A stretch of 64,000 nucleotides of DNA from Poa pratensis (Eukaryota > Streptophyta > Magnoliopsida > Poales > Poaceae): NCBI GenBank assembly GCA_947311845.1, contig CAMZMU010000071.1, forward strand, positions 22,419,236 to 22,483,235, given 5' to 3'. Positions 30,720 to 42,045 of the stretch are shown in pieces (positions within the stretch are counted from its first letter, which is position 1; each line of letters opens with the position of its first letter). The notes under the pieces were generated by a model. The model made no database searches, was not told the origin of the DNA, and saw only the letters and a list, made by a program, of their open reading frames with translations. Position numbers and translations under genes: made by a program.

Positions 30720-32335
30720 CGATGCTCCCAAATAAAAATATTTGGTTGGCAACACTCGGCGATTGAGTGGAATCGCCGATGTTAGGGGTGTTTCTAGAAA
30801 AGCCGCGCTTTCACATAGAATCGTCAACCCGGAGCAGCCCACGTCTAAGATCATCTTCACCGGCGGCTGCCAAATTCGTGTCCGGCACAATGGGGTGCAG
30901 CCCACAGCGCCGCCCTTCAAACAGCCGTCGTAAAAAAAAATTGACCATATTTTGAGACAATACATTTCTCGATATTTTGGGCAAATCCGGTCAATTTAAA
31001 CGAAATTTAACAAACTTATATTTTAAAACCTAAACAAAATTTAACAAACTTATATATTAAAACCTAAACAAAATTTGTCAAACATTCTTAATCTACGGCG
31101 AGAGAATAAGACCTATCTCGACGCCGGCGAGACTCTACAGAGCCTCGCCAACCACTACACGCCGTGAGGAAGTGTCATTTGCGATTGCCGGCGGTGGCCT
31201 TGAGGAAGTTGCATTAGCCTCGGCTGAGGTTTCCGATTTCGCCGCCAGCGCGTGTAGTGAGGTTTGATCTAGCCTCGTTGCATGCCGCGGCAGAGGGAAG
31301 CCTCTCCGGCTACATCCTGCGCCACCTTCTTTGGTGTCGGTGACGTTGATCTGGCAGTTTCATCTGCTCTTGCCAGCACCGACGGTAACGCGAGATCGGG
31401 AAGCTCGTCGTCAGAGCGGGCACGCTCGTCATCCGACGCGAACCACTTTCTGTGGTGGCTCCCGCATGCCGCTAGGGAGGAAGAAGTTGTCGCGGTGCGC
31501 CTCGTACTCCGCGCCCACCCTGACGTGCAAGTACGACGCCGAGATGGAGTTGTTGGGGTCGATCCGCTGCTCCCACGACATCTCCCTCCACCCCATCTTG
31601 ATGTAGTCGATGCGCTCATGCCCACTAGCTGAGCCGCGGCGCCACCGACACATTGACGACGTTAATCATCCACCCCTCTGGTAGGGCAACGTTTTCCTGT
31701 GACGGGATGTTTCGGTGGTTGTAAAGTCACGCGTTCTCCACTAACAGCATATGTGGAAGTGTGTTGGGTGCCTCCTCACGCCACGCCGCGCACTGCCACG
31801 TCTTGGCCATCTACTGCTCCTCGTGCTATTGGCGGCGTTGCTCGTCGTGGCGCTCGTTGCGGTAACTGGCACGTTCGGCGGAGAGGTAGTCACGGTGAAG
31901 GCAGCAACCCGCCATGCTCAGCGGTGGATCTGCTGGCTTCGGAGAGGGAGGAGGAGAGGGAGAAGGCTGGGGGAGGGAAGAGGCACTCCACACAGCGTTT
32001 TAAGGGCGGCCGGAGGAGCGGGGTTGGGTGGCGCGCATTAACACCGAGCACCGGTTCCACTACCTCGCATTGACGCCGATGAGGCGTATTCAGCCGCCGC
32101 CTGGCGGAGCCGTTGCGAGGCCACCACGTGGATAGCGCGGCTCGACGTGTCGCTTCATTCTGCGCCTACCGTGGGAACGGGCTCGGCATTATTGCGATAC
32201 GTCGCTTCGTTCTGTGCCCGCCAGGGGAACGAGCATGGCGTTATTGCGGCGCGTGCTGACTGGCGTGGCGCCGTCTCATCGCCTCGCCATTAACGCGGGT
32301 GGAACAGCCTCCTATACAAACTAAGGCCACGCCTG
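30720..32335. other. Probable DNA-transposon-derived region, unassigned
   Basis: It begins 'agcgatgctcccaaat' (complement 'gggagcatcgct'). It has AT-rich stretches with repeated 'aaacctaaacaaaatttaac' at 31020-31080, then a GC-rich block (31270-32300) with open frames on both strands. Minus-strand 'RIDYIKMGWREMSWEQRI' (about 31620-31565) reads like real protein but I do not recognise it. The style resembles Harbinger-derived elements of grasses; no matching right terminus was found. Confidence 0.35.
32144..32258. repeat. Two-unit tandem repeat, about 60 bases each
   Basis: 'tcgcttcattctgcgcc' to 'ggcattattgcga' is repeated as 'tcgcttcgttctgtgcc' to 'ggcgttattgcgg'. Confidence 0.65.
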
Positions 32336-32349
32336 TCGGAGGGCGTGTC

Positions 32350-32672
32350 CGGCAACGCCGAGAGCAAAACCGCTTTAGCATGAGAATAAGACAAAAACAT
32401 GTGCCTAGCAGTCTCTACCTTATTGCAATAAGAGAAATACATGTTTGCAGTTTTTGGTGCATCCTGTTGTTCTACATCTCTTTGGCAGAGTTTTGCTTGG
32501 ATATATGATTCCTTTCCCAATGGGGAAAAATGTGATATGTTGTCGTTAGCCTCGCTTTATTGGGCTATCTGTAACACTAGGAATACAATTATGTTTGACA
32601 AGTTGGTTGTAAGGTGCCAGTGGTTAACATGTTTTACATGTGCTCGTTACTTCACTATTGGGCAGGTCTTTA
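32350..32672 (+). mobile_element. LINE 3' remnant with inverted 5' part, interrupted by a MULE
   Basis: From about 32466 rightward the plus strand reads the end of a plant LINE ORF2 ('LASLYWAICNTRNTIMFDK'). It continues after the MULE at 36708 with 'LYREEYNAKIGG'. From about 32465 leftward the minus strand instead reads the preceding zf-RVT region ('METARHMFLS'-like: CNKVETARHMFLSYSHAKAV). The two parts face away from one inversion point, as expected for twin priming during LINE insertion. It is a fragment with frameshifts. Confidence 0.65.
32664..32672. repeat. Left 9-base TSD of the MULE
   Basis: aggtcttta, repeated exactly at 36699-36707. Confidence 0.9.
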
Positions 32673-32754
32673 GCTAATTTTTTTAAAATAATACACGAAA
32701 ATTATTAAATTGTGGAAATAATACATAGTTTTTATTTTTTTTCAGAAATATTCC

Positions 32755-32975
32755 TCAGTCGGTCCCGTCGAAGCCGACAGGGCCCAGTCGGTCGCGATGA
32801 AGAAGACAAGGGCATACTCGGCTCCGACGAAGATGACAGGGCCCAGTCGTCCACGTGGAGACCGATTAGTGGATCGACCACGTCGCCACCGACGCTGTCG
32901 TCCTTGGCTGGCCAGTCGTGCTCGCCGACGCCGACTGGCGGGCCCAGTCGGTGCGCCGAAGCCGACAAGGCCCTG
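32755..32975. repeat. Subterminal ~30-base repeat array of the MULE
   Basis: Variants of 'cagtcggtcccgtcgaagcc' plus 'gacagggcc' repeat four to six times in the left arm. They reappear inverted in the right arm (about 36510-36650). Clustered subterminal repeats are typical transposase or host-factor binding regions; binding here is inference. Confidence 0.7.
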
Positions 32976-33654
32976 AACGGCATCAAGCATGGGCGCCCCT
33001 TCTCTTCTCTCTTCTCTTTCCTTCTTTCTTCTTCCTTCCCCTGCGTGTTCTTCCTTTCCTCTCTCCACTCCTCACATGAACTGAATTAAACCAGTGATTT
33101 AGACCAACAATCTTCACGTTTGCCACCATTAATCGGTGCTAGAAGATAGAGGGAGGCTAGGGAAATTCCGATCTCCTGATGGGATAGCTCGTGGTGGTGG
33201 TGGTGATGGTTGGCGGGTGGTGGTGGTGGTGGTGATGGTGGTGGTGGTGCTGGAGGGCTGCATGGTGGTCGTGCTGGAGGGCTGCATTGTGGTGGTGCTG
33301 CTCGTGTTGGTGCGCCGTTGATTCGAGACTGCCGGACGCCGTCGCCTCTCACGCTTCTAGGGTATGATTCGATTTATCAAAATTGTAGTGCTATATTTGT
33401 TACATGTATGAACATGTGTTGTTATAAAACAGATTGTGACGGTAGTCAATATTGTAGCTATATTTGTAGGTTCATTCGAATAAATGTAGCTATATATTGG
33501 TTGTGGCGGTAGTAAATAATGTAGGTATCTATGTAGTTTAATTAAATATGTGTAGTATTAATTTTAAAAAACATGGTGTAGGTAGATATATATTTGAAGT
33601 CGCTTCTGAGGTATATATATAGTGTAGGTAGCTATATATAGTTGGTGCTGTTAT

Positions 33655-36395
33655 ATGCGGAATAATATTAACGATGGTCAATATTTATTTATGTCAGCGG
33701 AGATGTCTGATTTAGTGAAGATCCGATTTTTCTATGGTCCTGGTAGAGTCCAAATGTGTGATACGGGAGCTGATCTGAATGAGTTTGATTCTATAGATGT
33801 CGACATGCCAGCTCCTGAAACATGGTCTCTAAGTCAGGTTAAAGATTGGTTGACTGAAAGTTTAGGGTTTGATAGTCGGACACAGACCGTCAGTGTTCAT
33901 GCTTGGTGGAGCCATTCAAGGACAAATATTTACTTCATTTTGAGACCACTAGAGTGTGATTCTGATTGGGTGCGATGGTTAAAAGGCTGCGCAAAAAGGA
34001 ATTGCTTTCCTTGTGCCCTAGTTCTTCCCGCCTTGAACGAGGTCAGTGCCCCTGAGTACGAGTTTAGTGCCCATGAAGGTGAGGGTGCTTATGAGCCTGG
34101 CCAGGGAAGTGAAGAGATGAACATATCTTTGTCAAATTATGGGTCTAATTTTGGTGGTGGTGGTTACGAGTCAGGGCAGAGCAGTCAAGTACAAGGAGGG
34201 GACACTGACAGTGGGGAGGCGGATGGCGACGAGGTAGGCGGGCACATGCAGAACGAGATGGAAGATGAAGATGCAGATGGCTACAGTGCTGAAGGCGATG
34301 ATTCCGATGAGTCAGATGGGGAAGAGAACGCAGATGAGGTACCTAATCCTGCAGCATGGAATCAGGACCACTCTTCGGCGATGACCGTAAACGATGGTCA
34401 TGATTCGGCATGGCAATATCATGAGAACAACATTGCGAAGGGTGCTTTGTATACTGACAAGCAAGCTTTGAGGGATGCAGTCGTTAAATGGGCATTGTCC
34501 ACCCACAGGGTTATGAAAACTACCGTGTCAAGTCAAAAATATTTGACAATGGAATGCGAGACAATAATTGTCCCGGCAGGGTGCATGGACATCTCCCAAA
34601 GAATGGCTATAGTTGGAGGATAAGTGACTTCGTACCTCACTCCTGTCGAATTGAAAATATCCCTGCAGAGCACCGTAATCTTTCTTCCACGCTTATAGCT
34701 CGGTTGCTGTACAGCGAGATAGTGTCCTGCGCAGCGATGGAAGTGAGTGCCCTCCAGACAAAAGTGGCTGTCAGATTTAAGTACGAAATATCTATGGCAA
34801 GGCTTGGAGGCTAAGCATACGGCGCTTGAGAACAGATTTGGTTCATATTTGGACGCATATGACTCTGTTATCCGGCTGCTACATACTCTGCAGTACCGGA
34901 ATCCAGGCACCTATGTAGATATCCAAGATTTGTTCAGGCCAGAGTTCCCAACTGTGAGGGTGCTGCATCGAGTGTTTTTCTCATTCGCCGTATGCATCGA
35001 GGCTTTCAGACATTGCCGTCCGGTGATATGTGTAGATGGCACCTTTCTCACAGGCAAGTATAGGGGACAGATCCTGACTGCAATTGGTCAAGACTTAACA
35101 ATATGGTTGTGCCCCTCGCATTTGCTTTTGTGGAGAGCGAGAACATTGACAGTTGGACTTGGTTCTTCAGGCAACTGAAAATAGCAGTTGTGAAGGATAA
35201 GCCAAACGTGTGCATCCTTCATGACAGGCATGCAGGTATACTCAACGCGATAAAGACACTCACCAATCCTGTGCCTGAGGAACAGACTCCATGGCAGGAC
35301 ATGCAGAGCCGTTGGTGCATGCGCCATCTAGGTGCCAACTTCTACTCGCAGTTTAGAAATAAGTACCTGATGAACCTATTCAAGAAACTCTGCAAGCAGA
35401 ACCAAGAATGAAAGTACACGAAGATACGTGAAAGACATGATTTGTGCATGCAGAGACATGTTCAGGACAGGAAGAGGGCACGAGCAGCAGCTGTTCTTGC
35501 ACATGCAGAAGTTGTTGCTGCACAGCTAGCTACCGGACCACCTGCCGAGGAGGACGAGCCTGTTGGTCTTTGCGACCTACCCGGATTTGACCCGCCTGGA
35601 ACTAGGAGAAGAGGTGGGAGGACAATTAAAACTTTTCAGCAGTGATAGAGCATGAACCTTTGGAGAGGTGGTCTTTGTTGCACGACACACATGGAGCAAG
35701 ATACGGTGTCATGACAACGAACCTGGCTGAAACACACAACTTTGTCCTCAGAGGAAACCGTGCGTTGCCACTAACAGCCATCGTGGATGGTATTTTCTAT
35801 GGCACATTGAAATATTTCAGAGAAAGACGTGAAAGACTGAGAAGCATATGATGGACAACCCGACCTCGCCTTATTGTGAGAAGGTTACGAAGTACATGAA
35901 TGAGAAGCTGGCAAAATGTTGCTCCCACAGTGTAACTGCCGTTGGGAATCAAGAAAGGAGATTTGAGGTCCGGTTAGCCCACAACAAGTTCGGATGTGCA
36001 AACGAGGTGAGGACGCATGAGGTGAAGATTGGTAATGAGGTTTGGCCAACTTGCGAGTGCACCTGCAACAAACCAAAATTGTTCACCTTCCTTGCTCCCA
36101 TGTCCTCGCTGCCTGCAGGCAGTTACGGTTGAACGCAATCTCCTTCGTGTCTCCATATTATATGAAAGAGGCAGTTATCAGTACTTGGACAAGTGAGATG
36201 ATGGGATTTCGATCAATGGGTAACTTCAACACTGTAACCCCTGGTGAGAGGGTGTACATTCCAGCTCCTGATCTGATGGGGTATATATACAGGCTCACCC
36301 GGGAGAAGAAGAGCGGGAGAAAAATGGCGGGAGAAAAAAGGCGGGAGGAAAATGGCGGGAACAAAATGGCGCGAGAACTATGGCGGGAGAATTAG
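33655..36395 (+). pseudogene. MuDR-type transposase (MULE), frameshifted
   Basis: The N-terminal part to 34623 has an acidic, Asp/Glu-rich linker and the start of the MuDR DNA-binding region ('KQALRDAVVKWALSTHRVMK'). After a shift comes 'CPGRVHGHLPKNGYSWRI'. The MULE catalytic domain follows with the first Asp in 'VICVDGTFLTGKYRG' (about 35035), the second in 'ILHDRHAGIL' (about 35223), and 'ETHNFVLRGNRALPLT' near 35730. A SWIM zinc finger (CECTCNKP then CSHVLAAC) lies at about 36050-36110. At least six frame changes and a stop at 35409 make it non-functional as read. Confidence 0.88.
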
Positions 36396-36430
36396 GTCGG
36401 GAGAAATATGGCGGGAGAAGAAGGGCGGAA
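36302..36430. repeat. Minisatellite with 'atggcgggagaa' unit
   Basis: About nine imperfect units of 12-16 bases directly follow the transposase C-terminal region inside the MULE. The array could have grown by slippage. Confidence 0.75.
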
Positions 36431-36698
36431 AAAAAGCCGGGAGCGCGAAACAAATTCGGATCAGGAAGTGCATGCACTAATCGGCTTTAACAGAACCGAT
36501 TGGTGCATGTCGTCCTCGTCGAAGCCGACTACGGCATGCCCCCAGGAACGACAGGCCTGTTGGCTTCGACGGGACCGACTGGGCCCTGTCGTCTTCGCCG
36601 AGACCGAGTAGGCGTTGTCGGCTCCGACGGGACCGACTAAGGAATATTTCTGAAAAAAATAAAAACTGCCTATTATTTCCACAATTAAAAAATTGGCC

Positions 36699-36707
36699 AG
36701 GTCTTTA
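36699..36707. repeat. Right 9-base TSD of the MULE
   Basis: aggtcttta, identical to the left copy. LINE-derived coding sequence resumes after it to a stop near 36775. Confidence 0.9.
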
Positions 36708-36779
36708 CAGAGAGGAGTACAACGCCAAGATCGGAGGGGTGAGCGGATCACTTGATGCGTGAAGATCCATTGTGTCTTA

Positions 36780-38035
36780 TATTCTAAGCTGGATGAAGCT
36801 ATTTGGTAGATGTTAAGACTTCTGTGCTGCATGTTAAGAGTTACACATTCTACAATATATTTTTAGGTACATTTTTATTTTTTAAAAAGCAAAGAAAAAT
36901 TATAAGTTGCATCCATTTTACTTATTTAGATCATTTTACCTTTTTGTTGAATTATAAACGGCCAAACAGCCAATTCCCACCCCTAGGTCTTCTCTATAAT
37001 GAGCGGATATGTGATATAACGCGATTAATTTTTTCCTCGGCACAAACATACTAACCTAAGCGATTCCTTTGTTATGTGCACAGACAAGCTGGTCGACCGG
37101 GCGCCTACATTTTTTATCCGAAGATAGGTGCAACCTACTACCTACCTATTCCTGCGTACCAACCACAACCACCATGGCTCGTACGGCGAGGGCATGTGCA
37201 GCCACGGGTGCTGCAACGACAACATGTTGTCAGAGGAGTCGCACGAGATCTGGGGCGCTGCTACAAATGGGAGCAAGACTCAACGACCGGCTCACAATGC
37301 ATCCCACATAGATATGAAGGTACACATTTGCATGTCGGTTTTATTAATACATTATTCAATATATTATTTATATTTAAAGAAATGAGACATCGACATCCAA
37401 CATCACAGAACAAACATAATTACGAACATATCTACTATTTATACTAAACTTTTTTACCTCATAATGTCGTTTTTACTACTAAATTATTCATTATATTAAA
37501 CGCAGAAATATTTTTTGAATAACTAACAACATTAACAACTCAAAAGCGTTCATTTCCAAGAAGGTACAAATTTGTCATACGCTTCCCATATTTTTCATCA
37601 CCAATACAGTCTAGTGCTAGACTGAAATTTTATATGCCAATCCAAAAAAAAACAATATTTTCACACCATTCCATGACTTTAATTATGCTTTCGATATACT
37701 ATAATGCATTCACATATGTATTATTTTCTAGTGATTTATTTAAATATCTATATAAGTTGGTAAAGTGCCTTTAGAGTATAACCTAACACATATATGAGTT
37801 CAAGGCTATGAAGTTCCGGCGCAAGTAAACTGATATTTCTAGAGTATGAAGGTCTTAATTAATGGTCTCTTCTCGGTCTTTCCACTCTTAATTTTTTGGT
37901 TCATCCATTCCAGAAGTACCCTTAAATATGAAAACAATTTACGTATACATGCCAATTAAGTCCGCATTAGTCTCTCTCTAATGTGTGACAAGTGGTTACC
38001 ATTGCCACCGCACGGGACGTCCCCGATCTGGCTTG
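36780..38035. other. Intergenic, AT-rich, no gene supported
   Basis: A short GC-richer patch at 37070-37320, bounded by splice-like sites, shows 'GEGMCSHGCCNDNM'-type and 'IPAYQPQPPW'-type strings in different frames. It could be one eroded exon. I do not recognise a family. Confidence 0.35.
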
Positions 38036-38040
38036 CCGCC

Positions 38041-39624
38041 TGATACGACTCAAACGTATCTATAATTTTTTATGTTCCATGCTTGTTTTATACCTAATGC
38101 TACATGTTTTTTTATGGTTTATATCATTTTTATGCATTTTCTGGGACTAACCTATTAACAAGATGCCACAGTGTCAGTTCCTGTTTTCTGCTGTCTTTTT
38201 GTTCCAGAAATCCTAGTCGGGAAATATTCTCCAAAAGACCTGAAAATTTACGGAATTTATTTTTGCGAAGGAACCAAGACACTGCCCGAAGGAGCGGTCG
38301 AGGGGACCCACCAGTGGAGCAGGTGAGCCCCAGGCGCGGCCAGGGGTGGCCCACCCACCTGGGCCCCCTGGTGCCCTACCGATGTCACCCTTTCGCCTAT
38401 AAATTACTTCGTCCCCGAAAACTGTAAATACTCGATCAGAAATCCACGAAAAGTTCCGTCGCCGCCGTCGTCGCCAACCCTAGTTTGGGAGGGTTCTGCA
38501 GCTCTTCCCGGCACTCTGCCGGAGGGGGAGATCATCACCGGAGGGCTTTACACCACCATGCCCGCCTCCGGACTGATGCATGAGTAGTTCATCTTTCGAC
38601 TACGGGTCCATAGCAGTAGCTAGATGGTTGTCTCTTCACTTTGTGCTATCATGTTTAGATCTTGTGAGCTGCCTAACATGATCAAGGTCATCTTTCTGTA
38701 ATGCTACATGTTGTGTTTGCTGGGATCCGATGAATTATGAAGTTATAATCAAGTTGCTCATCTATTTATCTATATGTTTTATTTATTTTCTTGCATGCTC
38801 TCCGATGCTAGTAGATAATTTGGCCAAGTAGATGCTAGTGTCTCCAAGAGAGGGTATTTATGCTAGATAGTGGGTTCATGTCTCCAGTAGCCTGGGCTCG
38901 AATGACAGAAACGACTAAGTCTGTGGATGTGCTGTTGCCACTAGGGAGAAAACAACTTTGCTATGTCTACGTGTCAATTGCATTATTTACATTACACACT
39001 TTGCTTATTGCAATTATCTGTTACTTGCAACTTAATACTCGTGGGAGACACGGACGTTATCTCGGGGGTGGATTATTAGTCATAGATGCAGCTAGCAAGC
39101 GGTCTATGTATCTTGTTGTAATGCCCAACAAATACTACAATGAACATTGTCTTGTCATAATATGCATTGTCATTCAATTTCCATTTGTCAATTGCCCAGT
39201 TGTAATTTGTTTACCCAACATGTAAGTTTATCTGTTTATGGAAGAGACACCTCTAGTGAACTGTGGACACCGGTCCATTATTTTACACTGAAAAACTGTT
39301 TCCACCACGCTCTACACTCATTTGCTCGCTGTTTAATTTTGCATTTATATTTATTTTGCACACCAAACATTTAATCCTTTGTATTCAGCAAGCCAGAGAG
39401 ATTGACAACCTTCCTGTTTTGTTGGGGCAAAGTAATTTGATTATGTTGTGTGCAGGTCCTCGTCAGCAGCATTTCAACGGCGCTGTTGTTGACACCGAGT
39501 TGAAGCTCTTCCAATTCCTACTGGTTCGATAACCTCGGTTTTGTAGTCAAGAGAAAACTTCTGCTAGATTACATCAGACCTTCCTCTTGGTGTCTCCCAA
39601 CGAACGTGTGTGTTCACGTCATCA
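38041..39624 (+). repeat. 5' LTR of the Gypsy element
   Basis: 1584 bases, ending directly before the spacer and PBS. It is collinear with the 3' LTR with visible substitutions: about ten in the first 130 bases by hand comparison. This suggests the insertion is not very recent. Confidence 0.88.
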
Positions 39625-39636
39625 AGCAACTTTTTC

Positions 39637-39654
39637 TGGCGCCGTTGCCGGGGA
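39637..39654 (+). promoter_or_regulatory. Primer-binding site of the Gypsy element
   Basis: tggcgccgttgccgggga, 12 bases after the LTR. This PBS is typical of Athila-like plant elements and primes minus-strand DNA synthesis from a host tRNA. Confidence 0.8.
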
Positions 39655-41580
39655 ATTGGAAGCTATAGCAAGGGGAGTTACATGACACCATTCTCTTTAC
39701 TTCGTTTTTGTCTTGCTTAGTTTATTTTTATTTTATCTTGTTTGCCTTAAAAATTAGAAACTACAAATAAAATAAAATTTCAGCACCTAACTTTTATTTC
39801 GGTTTGTTAGTTTATCTTGTTTTTATTTTGCTAAAATGGGTTCAGCTGAGAACACTAAGCTGTGTGACTTCACTAGCACAAACAACAATGATTTTATATG
39901 CACACCTATTGCTCCACCTGCTTCCAAAGCAGAATTCTATGAGATAAAACCTACTTTATTAAATCTTGTCATGAAAGAGCAATTTTCTGGTGCTAGTACT
40001 GATGATGCCGCCTCTCATTTAAATAACTCTGTTGAGTTATGTGATATGCAAAAGTATAAAGAAGTAGAGGGTGACAATATAAAACTGAAACTTTTTCCTT
40101 TCTCCTTGAGAGGACGTGCTAAGGAATGGTTATTGTCTTTGCCTGGAAATAACATTGATTCTTGGACTAAATCCAAAGATGCTTTTATTGGGAAATATTA
40201 TCCACTGCAAAAATTATACAATTGAGGAGTAACATTATGAATTTAAAAAAATATGATAATGAACATGTTGCTCAAGCTTGGGAAAGAATGAAGTCTATGG
40301 TTAAAAATTGTCCCACTAATGTACTGACTACTTAGATGGTTATCCAAACTTTCTATGCAGGTTTAAATTTTTCCTCAACGAACTTATTGGATTCGGCTGC
40401 AGGAGGGACCTTCATGTCCACCACATTGGGTGCAGCAACAAAACTTCTTTATGATATGATGGCAAACTATGCCCAATGGCACACCGAAAGAGTTCCAACT
40501 GGTAAGAAGGTAAACTCTGTTGAGGAGATCTCTTCTTTAAGTGATAAAGTGGATGCTATTATGTCTATGATTGCTGGTAATCAAGTTACTATTGATCCAA
40601 ATAATGTTCCTTTATCTTCTTTGTTTGCTCAAGAGGAGCAATTTGATGTGAATTTCATTAAAAATAATTTCAACAACAATGCTTATAGGAACAACTATGG
40701 TAATAGTAATTATAAGCCCTATCCTCCCAATAGTGGCAATGCTTATGGTAATTCTTATGATAATTCCTACAACAATAATAAAAGTGTGCCCTCTGAACCT
40801 TAAAGTGTTCTAAAACATTTTATTAGTGCACAAAAAGTTTTCAATAAAATTGTTGAGCAAAAACTAGAAAAACTTGATAGTTTTGTCTCTAAGGTTGATA
40901 GCCCTGCCCATGATGTTGAAATTTTTGAAATAAAAACTATAACTCTTGACATTAAGGAAAACAAGTCTCTGAATGCTATACAAATTAAAATTGATTACAA
41001 CATAAGGATGCTAACCGAATTGCATGCTAAGTGGGAAAGAGAGGAAAAAGAAGTTGAAATAGCTGAAAAAAAAGTATTGCTAGTGTTTGCACTACTTTTA
41101 CCAATGAAGATGTTAAAACTTTGAGCACTAGTGAGTCACCTACAGGTCCTAAACATGTTAATGGTAAAATAATTGGTATTGGAGAAGTCTCTATTTCGGT
41201 AAAAAATAGCCCAAAATTTTCTGAAAGCACTAAAACTGTTCCTAATAAAAGTGCTGAAATTTTTCAAGCTGTTAGAGATAATGCTCCAATTATTTTTGAT
41301 GATAATAATTTTGATTTTGATAGTTTCAACCTTACTGGAGTTATAAAGTTCTTCCAAAATCTTGTTGAAACTCCTAATGCTAGTAAAATAAACATGGCTT
41401 TTACTAAGCATATTACTAATGCACTTATCAAGGCTAGGGAAGAAAACCTTAAATGTGAAGCCTCTATCCTTAGAAAATTTGAAGATGGTTGCGAACCCAC
41501 TATTAAAATGAGAGTGAATGATTTTGATTGCAATGCCTTGTGTGATCTTGGTGCTAGTGTTTCGGTTATGCCTAAAAAAC

Positions 41581-41582
41581 TA
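41581..41582. repeat. Left TA target duplication of the mariner
   Basis: The dinucleotide ta, repeated at 45778-45779. Removing the element and one copy restores a Leu-Tyr codon pair of the protease frame. Confidence 0.9.
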
Positions 41583-41960
41583 CTCCCTCCGTTCCATTAT
41601 ATAATGCCTATTGTTTTCCTGCACGGTAATTAGCGCAGTCGATTATTTCACAAAAAACCCCCTACGAAGGCCCTCCACGATCTCAGAAATAGGAGACAAA
41701 CATGGAAACCCAACAAACAGATCGCTGAAATCTCTCTGCCGTTATTATCCCATGATTTTCTCCGATCGCCTTCGTTTCCTCTCTCTCCGACGTGCGCCAT
41801 CCTTTTCTCCCTGCCCGCCTTCTTTTCCTCTCTCCCGCGCTCGCACAGCCACAGCACCTCTCCCAAAATTGAAATTTTCTTCAAAAAATTTCAGCAATGG
41901 AGGGAAGTACATGGGCGCCAAAGATCCAAACAATTCCACTTCGAATTACCGACGACGGGG

Positions 41961-41968
41961 ATAAATAC
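41961..41968 (+). promoter_or_regulatory. Possible TATA box of the transposase gene
   Basis: ataaatac lies 78 bases before the ATG at 42046 and after a C/T-rich stretch. Plausible but unproven. Confidence 0.35.
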
Positions 41969-42045
41969 TCCCGATCCCCATGCCCATCTCATCGCTCGCC
42001 ACTGCGTTCTCTCTCTCGATCCCCATTACCTTCTCCTCATCTCAC

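Larger units (their letters stand above)
32673..36698 (+). mobile_element. Mutator-like element (MULE), 4.03 kb
   Basis: The element has a perfect 9-base target duplication, the hallmark of the Mutator superfamily. Long terminal inverted repeats run gctaattttttt and onward at the left and ggccaattttttaa on the minus strand at the right. They match over 100 bases through 'gtggaaataata', 'tttcagaaatattcc' and 'agtcggtcccgtcg'. The left arm has about 25 extra bases. The interior encodes one transposase in plus orientation, now frameshifted. It sits in a LINE remnant whose reading resumes on the other side. Confidence 0.93.

Noticed and set aside
37069..37447. Protein-like strings with a Cys-rich 'CSHGCC' patch
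   Set aside because: The good strings lie in different frames and no family could be named; at best one eroded exon.
38860..39532. Open frames in the 5' Gypsy LTR, repeated at 49380-49928
   Set aside because: They lie entirely inside both LTR copies, follow LTR similarity and have no retroviral or host domain.
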